From assembly GCF_016741855.1 (NCBI RefSeq), contig NZ_JAERRH010000014.1:124001-188000 (forward strand): a DNA stretch of 64,000 nucleotides, given 5' to 3'. Shown one piece after another: positions 24,136 through 32,584 of the stretch. The DNA is from Streptomyces musisoli. Its GTDB lineage: Bacteria > Actinomycetota > Actinomycetes > Streptomycetales > Streptomycetaceae. How positions within the stretch are numbered: the stretch's first letter is position 1; every line of letters begins with the position of its first letter. The notes under the pieces are model-generated. The model saw nothing but the letters and a program-made list of their open reading frames with translations. It made no database searches and was not told the DNA's origin. The translations under genes and the position numbers were made by a program.

Positions 24136-24932
24136 CGGGAGCCGCCGCCGTCCCCGGTCGCCCGTCCGGGGTCCATGCCGGAGGCGGCCGGCACGGCGCC
24201 GGCCGCCTCCGGGGACACCGGGCGCGGCGCCGAGGCCGCGCCCGGTGACGGCCCGTCAGCCGGGCCACTCGGGCTCGCGATGCTCGCGCACAGTGGTGCG
24301 AGGAGTTCACCGGCCCGCTCCCGGCCCTCCTCGGAGCCGAGGTCCGGGATGCCCCGGCCGGGCAGCACCTCCAGGGGCGAGCCGTCGGGTCCCACGCAGC
24401 GGTCGTGGTAGAGGACCAGCGCGTGCTCGGACCGGTTGCGCCGTGACTCCCAGATCAGCCCCATCGCGTCGGACGCCTGCGCCCGGATCTCGCTGGACCA
24501 GCGCCGCGCCCTGGCGTAGTTGCTCTCGTCCTCCAGGAACGCGGAGTCCTGGCAGACGGCGGCCAGGTCCGCCCCGCTGACCAGGGAGACCAGGGTCAGG
24601 TCGCACCGGGTGCGCAGACAGCTCAGCGACCGCTGCCAGACCGCGCGGTAGGGGATCGTACGGTCGCCGGCGGGCAGTTCGAAGGGCCGGGAGCGCAGAA
24701 CGCTCTCGGCGAGCGCCGTCAGCGCGCTCTCCGCCAGGTACAGGCTGTGGTACTGGTCCAGCACCGTGCCGTCGAAGCGGCCCCCCTCGAAGTGGATGTC
24801 CGCCAGCCTCGGATTGAACTCGTCCGGCGCGTACCGGGACAGGTGCACCCGCCACAACTCGGTGCCCGCCGGGATCACCCGGCGGTTGGGGCGCAGCTTC
24901 AGATCGATCATGGGAAAGAAGCCGCCCATCAC
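24123..24932 (-). CDS. RES-family toxin (NAD+-degrading type), part of a toxin-antitoxin pair
   Basis: The N-terminal 190 residues form a RES domain: the conserved Arg in LWRVHLSRY (residue 28), then EFNPRLAD, GGRFDG, YHSLYLAESALTALAESVL with its Glu/Ser cluster, and a late ALVLYHDR. RES toxins such as MbcT degrade NAD+. The last 50 residues are Pro/Ala/Gly-rich low complexity and contain an antisense hairpin that can terminate the chitinase transcript. The start overlaps the antitoxin stop in an ATGA arrangement, so the pair is cotranscribed with the antitoxin first, as in known RES-Xre operons. Domain assignment is good; activity is inferred. Confidence 0.82.
   Translation of the reverse strand: MMGGFFPMIDLKLRPNRRVIPAGTELWRVHLSRYAPDEFNPRLADIHFEGGRFDGTVLDQYHSLYLAESALTALAESVLRSRPFELPAGDRTIPYRAVWQRSLSCLRTRCDLTLVSLVSGADLAAVCQDSAFLEDESNYARARRWSSEIRAQASDAMGLIWESRRNRSEHALVLYHDRCVGPDGSPLEVLPGRGIPDLGSEEGRERAGELLAPLCASIASPSGPADGPSPGAASAPRPVSPEAAGAVPAASGMDPGRATGDGGGSRQPV
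24178..24212 (+). terminator. Terminator for the chitinase gene inside the RES toxin coding region
   Basis: A perfect 15-bp stem (CCGGAGGCGGCCGGC and complement) with an ACGGC loop, about 45 bp after the chitinase stop. It lies within the low-complexity C-terminal codons of the oppositely oriented RES gene. Confidence 0.7.
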
Positions 24933-25753
24933 TCCCCCTCCGCCAGTTCACGGGCCGCGCCGACCAGCCGGTGGTCGGGGAGCCGGCCCAGCAGCGACGC
25001 GGGGGTGCCGCCCAGCCAGGTGTTGCCGCTGAACCACCAGGCCGCGGCGCCCCACGGGTCGATGTCCGCGAGCAGCAGTCGGTTGACTTCGAGGACGACG
25101 CCGTGCGGGGTGCCGCCGGCCGGCTCGAACTGGAACCGCGGGTAGCGGTCGCCGTCGCGGGGATCGCGCAGTCTGATCAGTTCCGGAGGGGGTGCCCCGC
25201 CGCAGCGGGCCCGCGCCTCGTCGGCGGACAGGGCCGGCTCGCCGAGCAGCCGATACCGGTCGGAGCCCGGACCATGCGCCGGCTCGCCGGGCAGCGGATG
25301 CCGGTCGGAGCCCGAACCGTGCACCGGCTCGCCGGGCAGCGGATGCCGGTCAGAGCCCGAACCGTGCACCGGCTCGCCGGGCAGCGGATGCCCGTCGGAG
25401 CCCGGGCCGTGCGCCGGTGCGCGTGGTGGGGACGGGAGCCGGAACCAGGCCATCAGCTCCTTCGCCCCGGCCACGGTCGCCGGCCCGGGCGGAGGCAGCG
25501 TCACGGCCAGTCGCGAGGAGCTGAGTTCCCGGCGTACCGGATGTTCGTGCGGCAGCGACAGCAGCGCCTGGCGGACGGCCTGCAGCGCCTTGCGGACGGC
25601 CCGGTCGTCGTCGGGCGCGGCTTCGGCGAGGGCCGTGAGCCTGGTCAGCAACACCGCGTACTGCGTGTCGTCCAGCGATTGGCGGATGGTGTCCCGGTGT
25701 TCACCGATCAGCGCGAGCAGCCGTCCGGCCGCCCCCGCACCCTCCTCGCTCAC
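24929..25753 (-). CDS. MbcA/ParS-type antitoxin with a helical extension and a repeat linker
   Basis: The C-terminal 100 residues (about 175-274) resemble the Xre/MbcA/ParS antitoxin core: LSADEARARCGG, RYPRFQFEP, then DPWGAAAWWFSGNTWLGGTP and ASLLG, the DUF2384-like toxin-binding signature. Unusually this is preceded by about 113 residues of helical sequence (DTIRQSLDDTQYAVLLTRL) and a linker of four 15-residue units of the type HGSGSDRHPLPGEPV (residues 114-174, 45-bp DNA units at about 25235-25415). Typical antitoxins of this group are near 110 residues. The GTG start at 25753 has GGGAGG seven bases upstream. It overlaps the RES toxin start. It should neutralise the toxin and perhaps autoregulate; no classical XRE helix-turn-helix is obvious. 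Confidence 0.72.
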   Translation of the reverse strand: MSEEGAGAAGRLLALIGEHRDTIRQSLDDTQYAVLLTRLTALAEAAPDDDRAVRKALQAVRQALLSLPHEHPVRRELSSSRLAVTLPPPGPATVAGAKELMAWFRLPSPPRAPAHGPGSDGHPLPGEPVHGSGSDRHPLPGEPVHGSGSDRHPLPGEPAHGPGSDRYRLLGEPALSADEARARCGGAPPPELIRLRDPRDGDRYPRFQFEPAGGTPHGVVLEVNRLLLADIDPWGAAAWWFSGNTWLGGTPASLLGRLPDHRLVGAARELAEGE

Positions 25754-26085
25754 GCAGTCCTCCCTTCCCAGCAGGCCGTCCGTCCCCCCGACCCTCCCCC
25801 ACGCGGGCCATCACCCCCACCGCAGCAGCCATCGCCTCCACGGAAGCCGCAGCCCCCACCGCAGCCGTCGCCCCCACCGGAGCCCCCACCGGAGCCCCCG
25901 CCGCGCCGCCCTCCCCCGACGGCGCCCCCGTGCCCCCGAACCCCTCGAACCCCCACCCGCACGCCGCCGCCCTCCTCGCTCACCGGCGTCCCGCCCCTCT
26001 CGGACCTCGACCGCCCTGGGACCGCGCCCCTGCCACTATGCCGACCCGCGGGCCCGCAGGGTGACGAGATCCCGCGTCCTGGCCC
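25754..26085. other. Intergenic, Pro-codon-rich low complexity, no gene
   Basis: C-rich, CCN-periodic DNA (25790-25980) between the antitoxin start and the next minus-strand gene. Frames through it give poly-Gly or poly-Pro with no start signal. It must include the promoter of the toxin-antitoxin operon, which could not be placed. Confidence 0.45.
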
Positions 26086-26628
26086 TCACCGCCCGGAATC
26101 CGCCCGGAACGCACCCAGTTCGGCGCGCATCTCGCGCCGCATCCGCCGCAGCCGGCCCCACAGTTCGTCGATGGCCTCCCGCACGGCGGCCGGCGAGTCC
26201 CCGGCGCGCGGGGTCCCGTCGTCCAGGCGCCGGACCATGCCGTAGACGGCCCCGAGGTCGTGACTGAGGGCGGCAGTGAGTCCGAGCACCCGCTCCGGCA
26301 TCCGCATCTGGGCCTCCGCGTACACGTCCCGGTACTGGTCGCGTGCCTCCGTGAGCCGCTGCCGCACGGTCCGCAGCTCCTCGTCGCGGCCCAGCGCGTG
26401 CAACTGGTCGGTGAGTGCCGCCAGATACTGCCGGGCGGAGGTGTTCAGGGCGACGTAGCAGGCACGCAGTTCCTGGGCGTGCCGGCGCCGCTCCCGCACC
26501 TGTTCGGCGTGCTCCTGCTCGCGCCGGCGGCTGCGGTCGGCCGCGCGCTGGGTCAGCAGCGCGGACAACAGCGTCCCGACGACTCCGACGACCGCGACCA
26601 CGAACGCGGCCGCATCCCCGACGTCCAC
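26086..26628 (-). CDS. Membrane-anchored coiled-coil protein of unknown function
   Basis: About 180 residues: one N-terminal transmembrane helix (AAAFVVAVVGVVGTLLSALL), then a long charged helical region rich in Arg and Glu (DRSRRREQEHAEQVRERRRH) that is probably a coiled coil, with leucine-rich helices to the end. The GTG at 26628 has GGAGG four bases upstream; longer frames extend into low-complexity sequence. No family recognised. It may be cytoplasmic and membrane-tethered. Confidence 0.65.
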   Translation of the reverse strand: MDVGDAAAFVVAVVGVVGTLLSALLTQRAADRSRRREQEHAEQVRERRRHAQELRACYVALNTSARQYLAALTDQLHALGRDEELRTVRQRLTEARDQYRDVYAEAQMRMPERVLGLTAALSHDLGAVYGMVRRLDDGTPRAGDSPAAVREAIDELWGRLRRMRREMRAELGAFRADSGR

Positions 26629-26960
26629 CCCGCCTCCGTCCCCGTGGTCCCACCACCCCAACCCAGGGAAGCAGCGGTGCCGGTCCGGGGGAACGGACGG
26701 CCCGGACCTCGCCCGGGGTTCGCCCCGCCACCGACCGGCCGACGGCCGTGACCGCCCCTGCAAGCGGCGATCCGGTCCACGCAAGGGCGGCGACGCCCCT
26801 GCCGCGGCCCCTGCACCTGCCCTTCCCCCTCCCCCTGCCATTGCCATTGCCATCGCGGTTGCGGCGGCCTACGCCCGTGGCGCCGGGCGGTGTTCCGGGC
26901 GGGTTTGCGCGCACGGAAACCCGGTGGAGCGTTCACCCCGGCTGTGCCTAAGGTCGCGGA
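26629..26960. other. Divergent intergenic region, nothing assignable
   Basis: Lies between divergent genes and contains short CCATTGCCATTGCCAT-type repeats near 26836-26852. No gene, terminator or clear promoter was recognised. Confidence 0.4.
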
Positions 26961-27320
26961 ATGAGCACACGAACCTTCCGCATCACCGTCCGCGGCGCCT
27001 TCGACGGCCTCACCGAAGCCCAGCGCGCCGCCCTGTCGGCGGACGCCGCCGCCCACGACGTCCTGCGCGCCGCCTTCACGCCCGAGGGGAACCTCACCTA
27101 CGACATCGCCGCCCGGCCCGCCTTCACCTTCCGCTTCTCCGCCACGGGCGAGGAAGAAGAGGACATCCTGGAGGCGACGGAGTGGGCCGAGGAGGCGGCG
27201 AAGTCCTGGCTGACCGAGCGCGGCTACGGCTTCAAGCGCCTGCGGACCACCGCCGAGGACCTCTCCCAGGCGCCCTTGGGCAAGCGACAGCGCCGCGCCG
27301 CCCGCACGGCCGGCTCATGA
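26961..27320 (+). CDS. DUF6204 family protein
   Basis: A 119-residue protein starting MSTRTFRITVRGAFDGL, with FTFRFSATGEEEEDI and WLTERGYGFKRLRTT, matching the small DUF6204 family common in streptomycetes. No catalytic motif visible. The ATG at 26961 follows CTAAGGTCGCGGA, a modest ribosome site. It is followed 56 bp later by a MarR regulator on the same strand. Confidence 0.75.
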   Translation: MSTRTFRITVRGAFDGLTEAQRAALSADAAAHDVLRAAFTPEGNLTYDIAARPAFTFRFSATGEEEEDILEATEWAEEAAKSWLTERGYGFKRLRTTAEDLSQAPLGKRQRRAARTAGS

Positions 27321-27376
27321 ATGCGGGCCATAAACTTGAGTAGTCAAGGAGATGGCAAGGGAATCGGGAGGCACGG

Positions 27377-27820
27377 ATGAGTGAGGCCCTGGACGCGGCG
27401 CTGCGGCTGGTACGGGCGCAGGCGACGCTCGTCCGGCGCTTCGACGCGCGACTGGGCGGGCTGCACGGCGTCAGCCTCGCCGACTTCACCCTGCTGCTCC
27501 GGCTGGGGCAGGCGCCCGGCGACCGGATGCGCCGGGTCGACCTGGCGGAGGCGCTGGGGCTGACCGCCTCCGGGGTCACGCGCGGGCTGGCTCCGCTGGA
27601 GCGGATCGGGCTGGTGACCCGGGAGCCGGACGCCCGGGACGCGCGCGTGGCGTACGCGGCGCTGACCGGGACGGGGCGGCGGCGGCTGGCGGAGATGCTG
27701 GCCACGGCGGAGGAGACCGCCGCCGATGTCTTCGCCGGCCCGGCATGGCCCGCGGCGGACGTCGCGGGCCTCGCGGGCCTGCTGACCCGCCTCGGGGGCA
27801 CGGGCCTGTCGGGGAGCTGA
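27377..27820 (+). CDS. MarR-family transcriptional regulator
   Basis: 147 residues with a winged helix: FTLLLRLGQAPGDRMRRVDL (helices 2-3), ALGLTASGVTRGLAPLERIG (recognition helix) and LVTREPDARDARVAYAALT (wing, with the Asp-x-Arg-Asp-x-Arg signature). GGGAGG precedes the ATG. The target is probably itself and a neighbour; its ligand is unknown. Confidence 0.85.
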   Translation: MSEALDAALRLVRAQATLVRRFDARLGGLHGVSLADFTLLLRLGQAPGDRMRRVDLAEALGLTASGVTRGLAPLERIGLVTREPDARDARVAYAALTGTGRRRLAEMLATAEETAADVFAGPAWPAADVAGLAGLLTRLGGTGLSGS

Positions 27821-28001
27821 GCTGCTCTTTTCCCAACTCCTGGTGGTACAGGTCACGTTGAGTTGTGGCCGGATTGTGCGTGACCTGTGCCCGGCGGATG
27901 GCATGCTCATGGCTCGTCAACGAGTTACCGATCAGTTCTACCAATGAGTAGTTCCAGCCTCGGTATCTCTCTGCCACCCCCCACTCCACACAGGAACCAC
28001 C

Positions 28002-29450
28002 TTGCGCAGACGCATGAGGCACAGGCGTGCCCTGCTGCCCTCCCTCGCCGTGACGACCCTCTTCCTCGCCGCGGCCTGCTCCTCGCCCGCCACGGAGACC
28101 GCCGGACAGCCGGCCGCCGGCCGGGGCGGGCAGATCGAGGTCACCGAGCGGCCCTCCGACGGCACGCAGCAGTCGCTCTCCGTCGCCGCCGCGCCCACCG
28201 CCGCCGCGACCGCCGCGGCGAGCCCGAGCGGCCCCGGACGGCGAGCACACCGCACCACGCTCACCGTCGACTCGTACGACAGCCACACCCGGCGTGCGGT
28301 CATCGCCGACAAGCCGAAGGGGAGGGGGAGTTCACCGCACTCGCCGGCTCCGAACTCACCGGCTCCGTCCACGGGCTCCTCCGCCGCACCGGGCCGGACC
28401 GCCGTCGGCGACGTGATCGCCAGCGCTCCCGCGCCGGGCGCACCGCACGGACTCCTCGCCAAGGTCACCAAGGTGATCGGCGAGAGGGACGGCGGCACCG
28501 AGGTCCAGACCGAACCGGCCACGCTCAACGCCCTGCTGGGCGACGACACGGCGAAGGGCGACGTGCCGGTCGACCCCTCGTCGTTCGCCGTCGACAAGCT
28601 GCTGCCCGATGTACAGGTGTCCTGGTCGAAGACCGGTGACGTGCACGCCGGCCCCAAGGGCGCGACCGTGCCGCTCGGCAGCCTGCGCCTCGACGTCAGC
28701 GCCGAGGTGCCCGCCGCCAAGGACGCCCCCGTGTCGGCCACCGCCTCCGTGCACGGCTTCGTCCAGGTGGCTCCGCAGGTCGACTTCGCGTACGGCGGCG
28801 CCGGGAGCGACGCGCCGCCCGGCTCGGCGTACCTCGGTGTGTCCGGTGACTGGACCTCCGGCTGGTCGGTCAAGGGGCGGGCCGCCGCGTCCACCGGCGC
28901 CCCGCTGCGGATCCCGTTCGCCAAGCTGCACGCCGACCCCGTCCTCCAGGTCGGCCCCGTCCCCGTCGTCGTCAACCTCGACCTGACCTGCTACTTCCAG
29001 ATCAGCGCCGACGGCCATGTCACCGTCGACGTCGAACAGAGCCTGAAGGGCGACTTCAAGGCGGGCGGCACCTTCGGCCTGAAGAAGGGGTGGACCCCGG
29101 TCAGCTCCTCCGACATGACGAGCACGCCGGTGCGGGCCTCCGTCAGCACCGCCGGCAGCGTCCGCACCACACTCGGCGCCGAGGCCACGGTCGGCCTCTA
29201 CGGCAGCGTCGGTGTCACCGCCGACCTGGCCCCCTATCTGCGTGGCGAGGCCTCCGGCACGTTCACCACGGCCTCCGACGGCAGCGCGCCGAAGGCGGAC
29301 GGCACCTGGGGCGTGTACGGCGGTGTGGACCTGTCCGGCACCCTGCGCTTCCAGCTGTCGATCTTCGGGACACCGGTCATCCAGCGGAGCATCCCGCTGG
29401 GCGCCCTGCACCGCGAGTGGAACCTGGCGGGCGGGAAGCTGTCCTCCTAG
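28002..29450 (+). CDS. Large secreted lipoprotein of unknown function
   Basis: A signal sequence ending LFLAAAC-SSPA marks a lipoprotein. A Ser/Pro/Ala-rich linker (to about residue 135) is followed by some 340 residues of alternating, beta-rich sequence (SLRLDVSAEVP, YLGVSGDWTSGWSVKGRAA, GHVTVDVEQSLKGDFKAGG, TWGVYGGVDLSGTLRFQLS) with Gly/Thr/Ser periodicity suggestive of a beta-sandwich or solenoid. TTG 28002 has AGGA about seven bases upstream; ATG 28014 is an alternative. No family recognised and no catalytic motif seen. The stop codon abuts a degenerate copy of a mobile-element-like repeat. Confidence 0.75.
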   Translation: MRRRMRHRRALLPSLAVTTLFLAAACSSPATETAGQPAAGRGGQIEVTERPSDGTQQSLSVAAAPTAAATAAASPSGPGRRAHRTTLTVDSYDSHTRRAVIADKPKGRGSSPHSPAPNSPAPSTGSSAAPGRTAVGDVIASAPAPGAPHGLLAKVTKVIGERDGGTEVQTEPATLNALLGDDTAKGDVPVDPSSFAVDKLLPDVQVSWSKTGDVHAGPKGATVPLGSLRLDVSAEVPAAKDAPVSATASVHGFVQVAPQVDFAYGGAGSDAPPGSAYLGVSGDWTSGWSVKGRAAASTGAPLRIPFAKLHADPVLQVGPVPVVVNLDLTCYFQISADGHVTVDVEQSLKGDFKAGGTFGLKKGWTPVSSSDMTSTPVRASVSTAGSVRTTLGAEATVGLYGSVGVTADLAPYLRGEASGTFTTASDGSAPKADGTWGVYGGVDLSGTLRFQLSIFGTPVIQRSIPLGALHREWNLAGGKLSS

Positions 29451-29530
29451 GCCTCTCGTCTGGATCAGGCCGGGCTCGCGGGGCCCGGCACCGCGCCCTC
29501 ATCCGGTCCGATCCCGACGGAAGACCCTGG
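29447..29530. mobile_element. Degenerate short copy of a MITE-like element
   Basis: Both ends match the element at 59518-59721: left TCGTCTGGATCAGGCCGGGC against TCGTTTGGATCATGCCGGGC, right GATCCCGACGGAAGACCC against GATCCAAACGAAAGACCC. The middle is deleted, leaving about 84 bp. It starts at the stop codon of the lipoprotein gene and ends just before the MazG-like gene, where its imperfect palindrome may act as a terminator. Confidence 0.6.
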
Positions 29531-29545
29531 CCCCCTCCGGGTCTG

Positions 29546-29953
29546 TCAGGCCGCGCCGTCCGGTATCCAGCCCTGGCGGCGCAGCACGGCGGACACGTCC
29601 GGCGCCCGGTAGTGCTCGCCCTTGAGGACCTTGCCGTCGGCCCGGCGGGCGACCTGCCCGTCCGGGCCGAGCTTGCTCATGTTGGCCCGGTGGATCTCGG
29701 CGATCACCTCGTCGAGGTCGATGCCGTGCACCAGGGCGGTGCCGTAGGCCACGTACACCACGTCGGCCAGCTCGTGCGCGAGCCGGTCCAGCGGGCCCGC
29801 CACGGCGACCTCGGCGACCTCCGAGGCCTCCTCCGCGAGCAGTTCCCCGCGGTGGGCGGCCAGTTCGGGGTCCACCTCGGCCGGCGTGCTGCGGGCGTCG
29901 AGGCCGAAGGCGTGGTGGAACTCGCGGACGAGACGGGCGGGCGAAGTGCTCAT
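29546..29953 (-). CDS. MazG-like nucleotide pyrophosphohydrolase
   Basis: An all-alpha NTP pyrophosphohydrolase-like protein of 135 residues. The metal-binding pattern is present: LLAEEASEVAEVA (EExxE) and LAHELADVVYVAYG (ExxD). Such enzymes hydrolyse non-canonical NTPs or dNTPs to monophosphates. It ends YRAPDVSAVLRRQGW. ATG 29953. It diverges from the TAXI gene, with about 150 bp between starts. Confidence 0.85.
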   Translation of the reverse strand: MSTSPARLVREFHHAFGLDARSTPAEVDPELAAHRGELLAEEASEVAEVAVAGPLDRLAHELADVVYVAYGTALVHGIDLDEVIAEIHRANMSKLGPDGQVARRADGKVLKGEHYRAPDVSAVLRRQGWIPDGAA

Positions 29954-30101
29954 ACGGCGACTCTAACGGCCGCCACCGACAGCGCCCGCCGGCGACCGCA
30001 CCCGCCGGCCGTGGCCCGCTCCGGAGTGACCCTGGCCGCAGTCGGCCCCGGAGTGACCCCGGCCCTGTTCAGCGCAGCGTGTCGCCTGGCAGGATCGCCG
30101 C

Positions 30102-31100
30102 ATGTCCAAGGTGTTCCCCCGGGTCGGCAGGCGCCGAGCGCTCCAGGGCACGGCCGTCGGTGCCGTGGTCCTTGGGCTGTTGCTGTGGTGGCTGCTGCCC
30201 CTGGGCGAGAAGCCGCCGAGCGGGACGATCGTGTTCAGCACGGGTACGCCTCCCGGGGTCTACCAGGAATACGGCGAGCGGCTGCGCACCGAGATGGGCA
30301 AGGACATGCCGGGCCTGACGGTGAAGCTGCTCAACAGCGCCGGCTCCCAGGAGAACGTCGAGCGGGTGGCGACCGGGAAGGCCGACTTCACCATCGCCGC
30401 GGCCGACGCGGTGGCCACGTACGAGCTGCGGCACGGCAGCGGTGCAGGACGGCTGCGCGGTGTGGCCCGGCTCTACGACGACTACGTGCACCTGATCGTG
30501 CCCCGCGACTCGGACATCAAGAACGTCGGGGACCTGCGGCACAAGCGGGTGGCCACCGGGCTGCCCGATTCCGGGGTGCGGCTGATAGCCGAACGGGTGC
30601 TCCAGGCCGCCGGTATCGACCCGCGGAAGGACATCACCGCGGTGGCGGACGGCATCGACACCGGCCCCGCACGGCTGAGGCAGGGGAAGATCGACGCCTT
30701 CTTCTGGTCCGGCGGTCTGCCCACGAAGGGGCTGGTCGCGCTGGCGAAGCAGGGCGGCTTCCGGTTCGTGCCGATCGACGACGACCTCGTCGCCCGGCTG
30801 CACCGCCAGGGCGAGCAGTCGCGCTACTACCGGGCCACCAACATCCCCGAGTCGGCGTACCCGAACGTGCAGCAGGGCGTGCAGGTGCCGACGATCGCCG
30901 TGTCCAACGTGCTGATGACCCGTGCGGACATGGATCCCCGGCTGACCGAGTGGGTGACCCGCACGGTGATCGACAGCCGGGACGGCATCGGCAGGCACGT
31001 CCACTCCGCCCAGCTGGTCGACGTGCGCACCGCCATCTACACCGACCCCCTGCCCCTCCAGGAGGGCGCCCGGCGCTACTACCGGTCGATGAAGCCGTAG
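30102..31100 (+). CDS. TAXI-family solute-binding protein
   Basis: 332 residues: an N-terminal hydrophobic anchor (VGAVVLGLLLWWLLPLG) and a periplasmic-type binding domain of the TAXI/TRAP group (IVFSTGTPPGVYQEYGERL, VERVATGKADFTIAAADA, then RLYDDYVHLIVP). Family members bind small acids such as glutamate. No TRAP membrane subunits are adjacent, so it may not feed a transporter. It is convergent with gluK, ending 47 bp from it. A role in presenting ligand to the sensor kinase is possible but inferred. Confidence 0.85.
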   Translation: MSKVFPRVGRRRALQGTAVGAVVLGLLLWWLLPLGEKPPSGTIVFSTGTPPGVYQEYGERLRTEMGKDMPGLTVKLLNSAGSQENVERVATGKADFTIAAADAVATYELRHGSGAGRLRGVARLYDDYVHLIVPRDSDIKNVGDLRHKRVATGLPDSGVRLIAERVLQAAGIDPRKDITAVADGIDTGPARLRQGKIDAFFWSGGLPTKGLVALAKQGGFRFVPIDDDLVARLHRQGEQSRYYRATNIPESAYPNVQQGVQVPTIAVSNVLMTRADMDPRLTEWVTRTVIDSRDGIGRHVHSAQLVDVRTAIYTDPLPLQEGARRYYRSMKP

Positions 31101-31147
31101 GAGCCGGCAGGAAGCCGGGGCCGGGACGAGGCTCGTGAGGCTTCGTT

Positions 31148-32575
31148 TCAGGAGGCGGGCGCGGAGCCGTCGGCCGTCTCCGCGTGCCGCGGCACGGTGA
31201 CCGTCACCCGCAGTCCCCCCGGCTCGTGGTGGGCGTAGTCGATCGAGCCGCCGCCCGCCGCGAGCAGGGCGCGGGTGATGGACAGGCCCAGGCCCGAGCC
31301 CTTCACGTTCTGGTGGCGGCCGCTGCGCCAGAAACGGTCGCCCACGCGCGCGAGTTCCTCCTCGGTGAGGCCGGGGCCGGTGTCCGTGACGACGACCGTG
31401 GTCGTGTCGCCGTCGGCGGAGACGGTGACCTCGACCGTGCCGTCCTCGGGGGTGAACTTCACGGCGTTGTCGATCACCGCGTCCAGGGCGCTGGACAGGG
31501 TGATCGGGTCGGCCCAGGCGGTGGTGGGCGGGCAGTCGCCGGTCAGCCGGACGCCCTTGGCCCGGGCGGCCGGTGCCCAGGCGGCCACCCGCTCCTCGGC
31601 CAGCGCGCCGATGTCGGTCAGCCCGAGGTCGGCCTCGACGTGCTCGGCCAGCGCCAGGTCGAGCAGGTCGTCCAGGACCTGCGCGAGGCGCTTGCCCTCG
31701 GTGCGAACCGAGGCGATCTCCGCGTTGCCCTCGGGCAGCTCCAGGGCGAGCAGCTCGATGCGCAGCAGCAGCGCCGCGAGCGGGTTGCGCAGCTGGTGCG
31801 AGGCGTCGGCGACGAAGGCCCGCTGCTGCTCCAGCACGGCCTCGACGTTGTCCGCCATCTCGTTGAACGAACGGGCCAGCCGTCTGAGTTCCGGCGGGCC
31901 GCCGGCGGCCGCGACCCGGGACTTCAGGCGTCCGGTGGCGATGTCGTGGGTGGTGGCGTCCAGGACCCGGACCGGCCTGAGCACCCAGCCGGTCAGCCGC
32001 AGCGCCGCGCCGACGGCGAGCAGCATGGCCGCGATCTCGCCGGCCCCGATGAACAGCCAGCCGCGCAGGATCCGGGAACGCAGCTGTCCGGTGGGCGAGT
32101 CGGTGACCACGACCGCGACGACGTCACCGTCCCGGATCACCGGCGAGGCGATCACGAGCCGGCTGCGCTGCCAGGGCCATGCCTGCGGCGGGTCGTGGCT
32201 GCGCCGGCTGAGCAGCGCCTCGTCGAAGGCCTTGCGGACCTCCCCCGTCGGCGGTACGTACCAGTTGCCGGGCGCGTTGGCCATCGCCGAACCGTTGCGG
32301 TAGAAGACACCGGCGCGAATGCCGTAGACGCCGTGGTAGCTGTCCAGTTCGCTGCGCAGCGTCTCCCAGCGCTCGTCCGTGCTGGTGCGGCGGGATCCAC
32401 CGGGTCCGTCGGTGACGAACTGGGCGAGCGCCGCGAACCGTGCCGTGTCGTCCATCCGGTCCACGACGACCTGCTGCTGCTGCGCGGCGGCCACGCTGCC
32501 GGCGAGCGGGATGCCGAGCGCGAGCAGGACGGCCGCCATCAGGACGATGAGCAGCGGCAGGAGGCGTGTGCGCAC
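31148..32575 (-). CDS. gluK: Sensor histidine kinase, GluK-type
   Basis: A membrane sensor kinase of 475 residues. Two transmembrane helices flank an extracellular sensor domain (about 35-165). HAMP follows (LRPVRVLDATTHDIATGRL), then the HisKA box FVADASHQLRNPLAALLLR with the phospho-acceptor His, then HATPase boxes (VIDNAVKFTPEDG, VTDTGPGL, GSGLGLSI). The start at GTG 32575 is nine bases after the stop of the response regulator, so both are one transcript. In S. coelicolor the pair beside gluABCD is GluR-GluK, involved in glutamate sensing; orientation and neighbours agree. Confidence 0.88.
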   Translation of the reverse strand: MRTRLLPLLIVLMAAVLLALGIPLAGSVAAAQQQQVVVDRMDDTARFAALAQFVTDGPGGSRRTSTDERWETLRSELDSYHGVYGIRAGVFYRNGSAMANAPGNWYVPPTGEVRKAFDEALLSRRSHDPPQAWPWQRSRLVIASPVIRDGDVVAVVVTDSPTGQLRSRILRGWLFIGAGEIAAMLLAVGAALRLTGWVLRPVRVLDATTHDIATGRLKSRVAAAGGPPELRRLARSFNEMADNVEAVLEQQRAFVADASHQLRNPLAALLLRIELLALELPEGNAEIASVRTEGKRLAQVLDDLLDLALAEHVEADLGLTDIGALAEERVAAWAPAARAKGVRLTGDCPPTTAWADPITLSSALDAVIDNAVKFTPEDGTVEVTVSADGDTTTVVVTDTGPGLTEEELARVGDRFWRSGRHQNVKGSGLGLSITRALLAAGGGSIDYAHHEPGGLRVTVTVPRHAETADGSAPAS

Positions 32576-32584
32576 CCGTACCCG

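Noticed and set aside
25754..25983. Gly-rich minus-strand frames
   Set aside because: They come from C-rich low-complexity DNA; no start signal or plausible protein.
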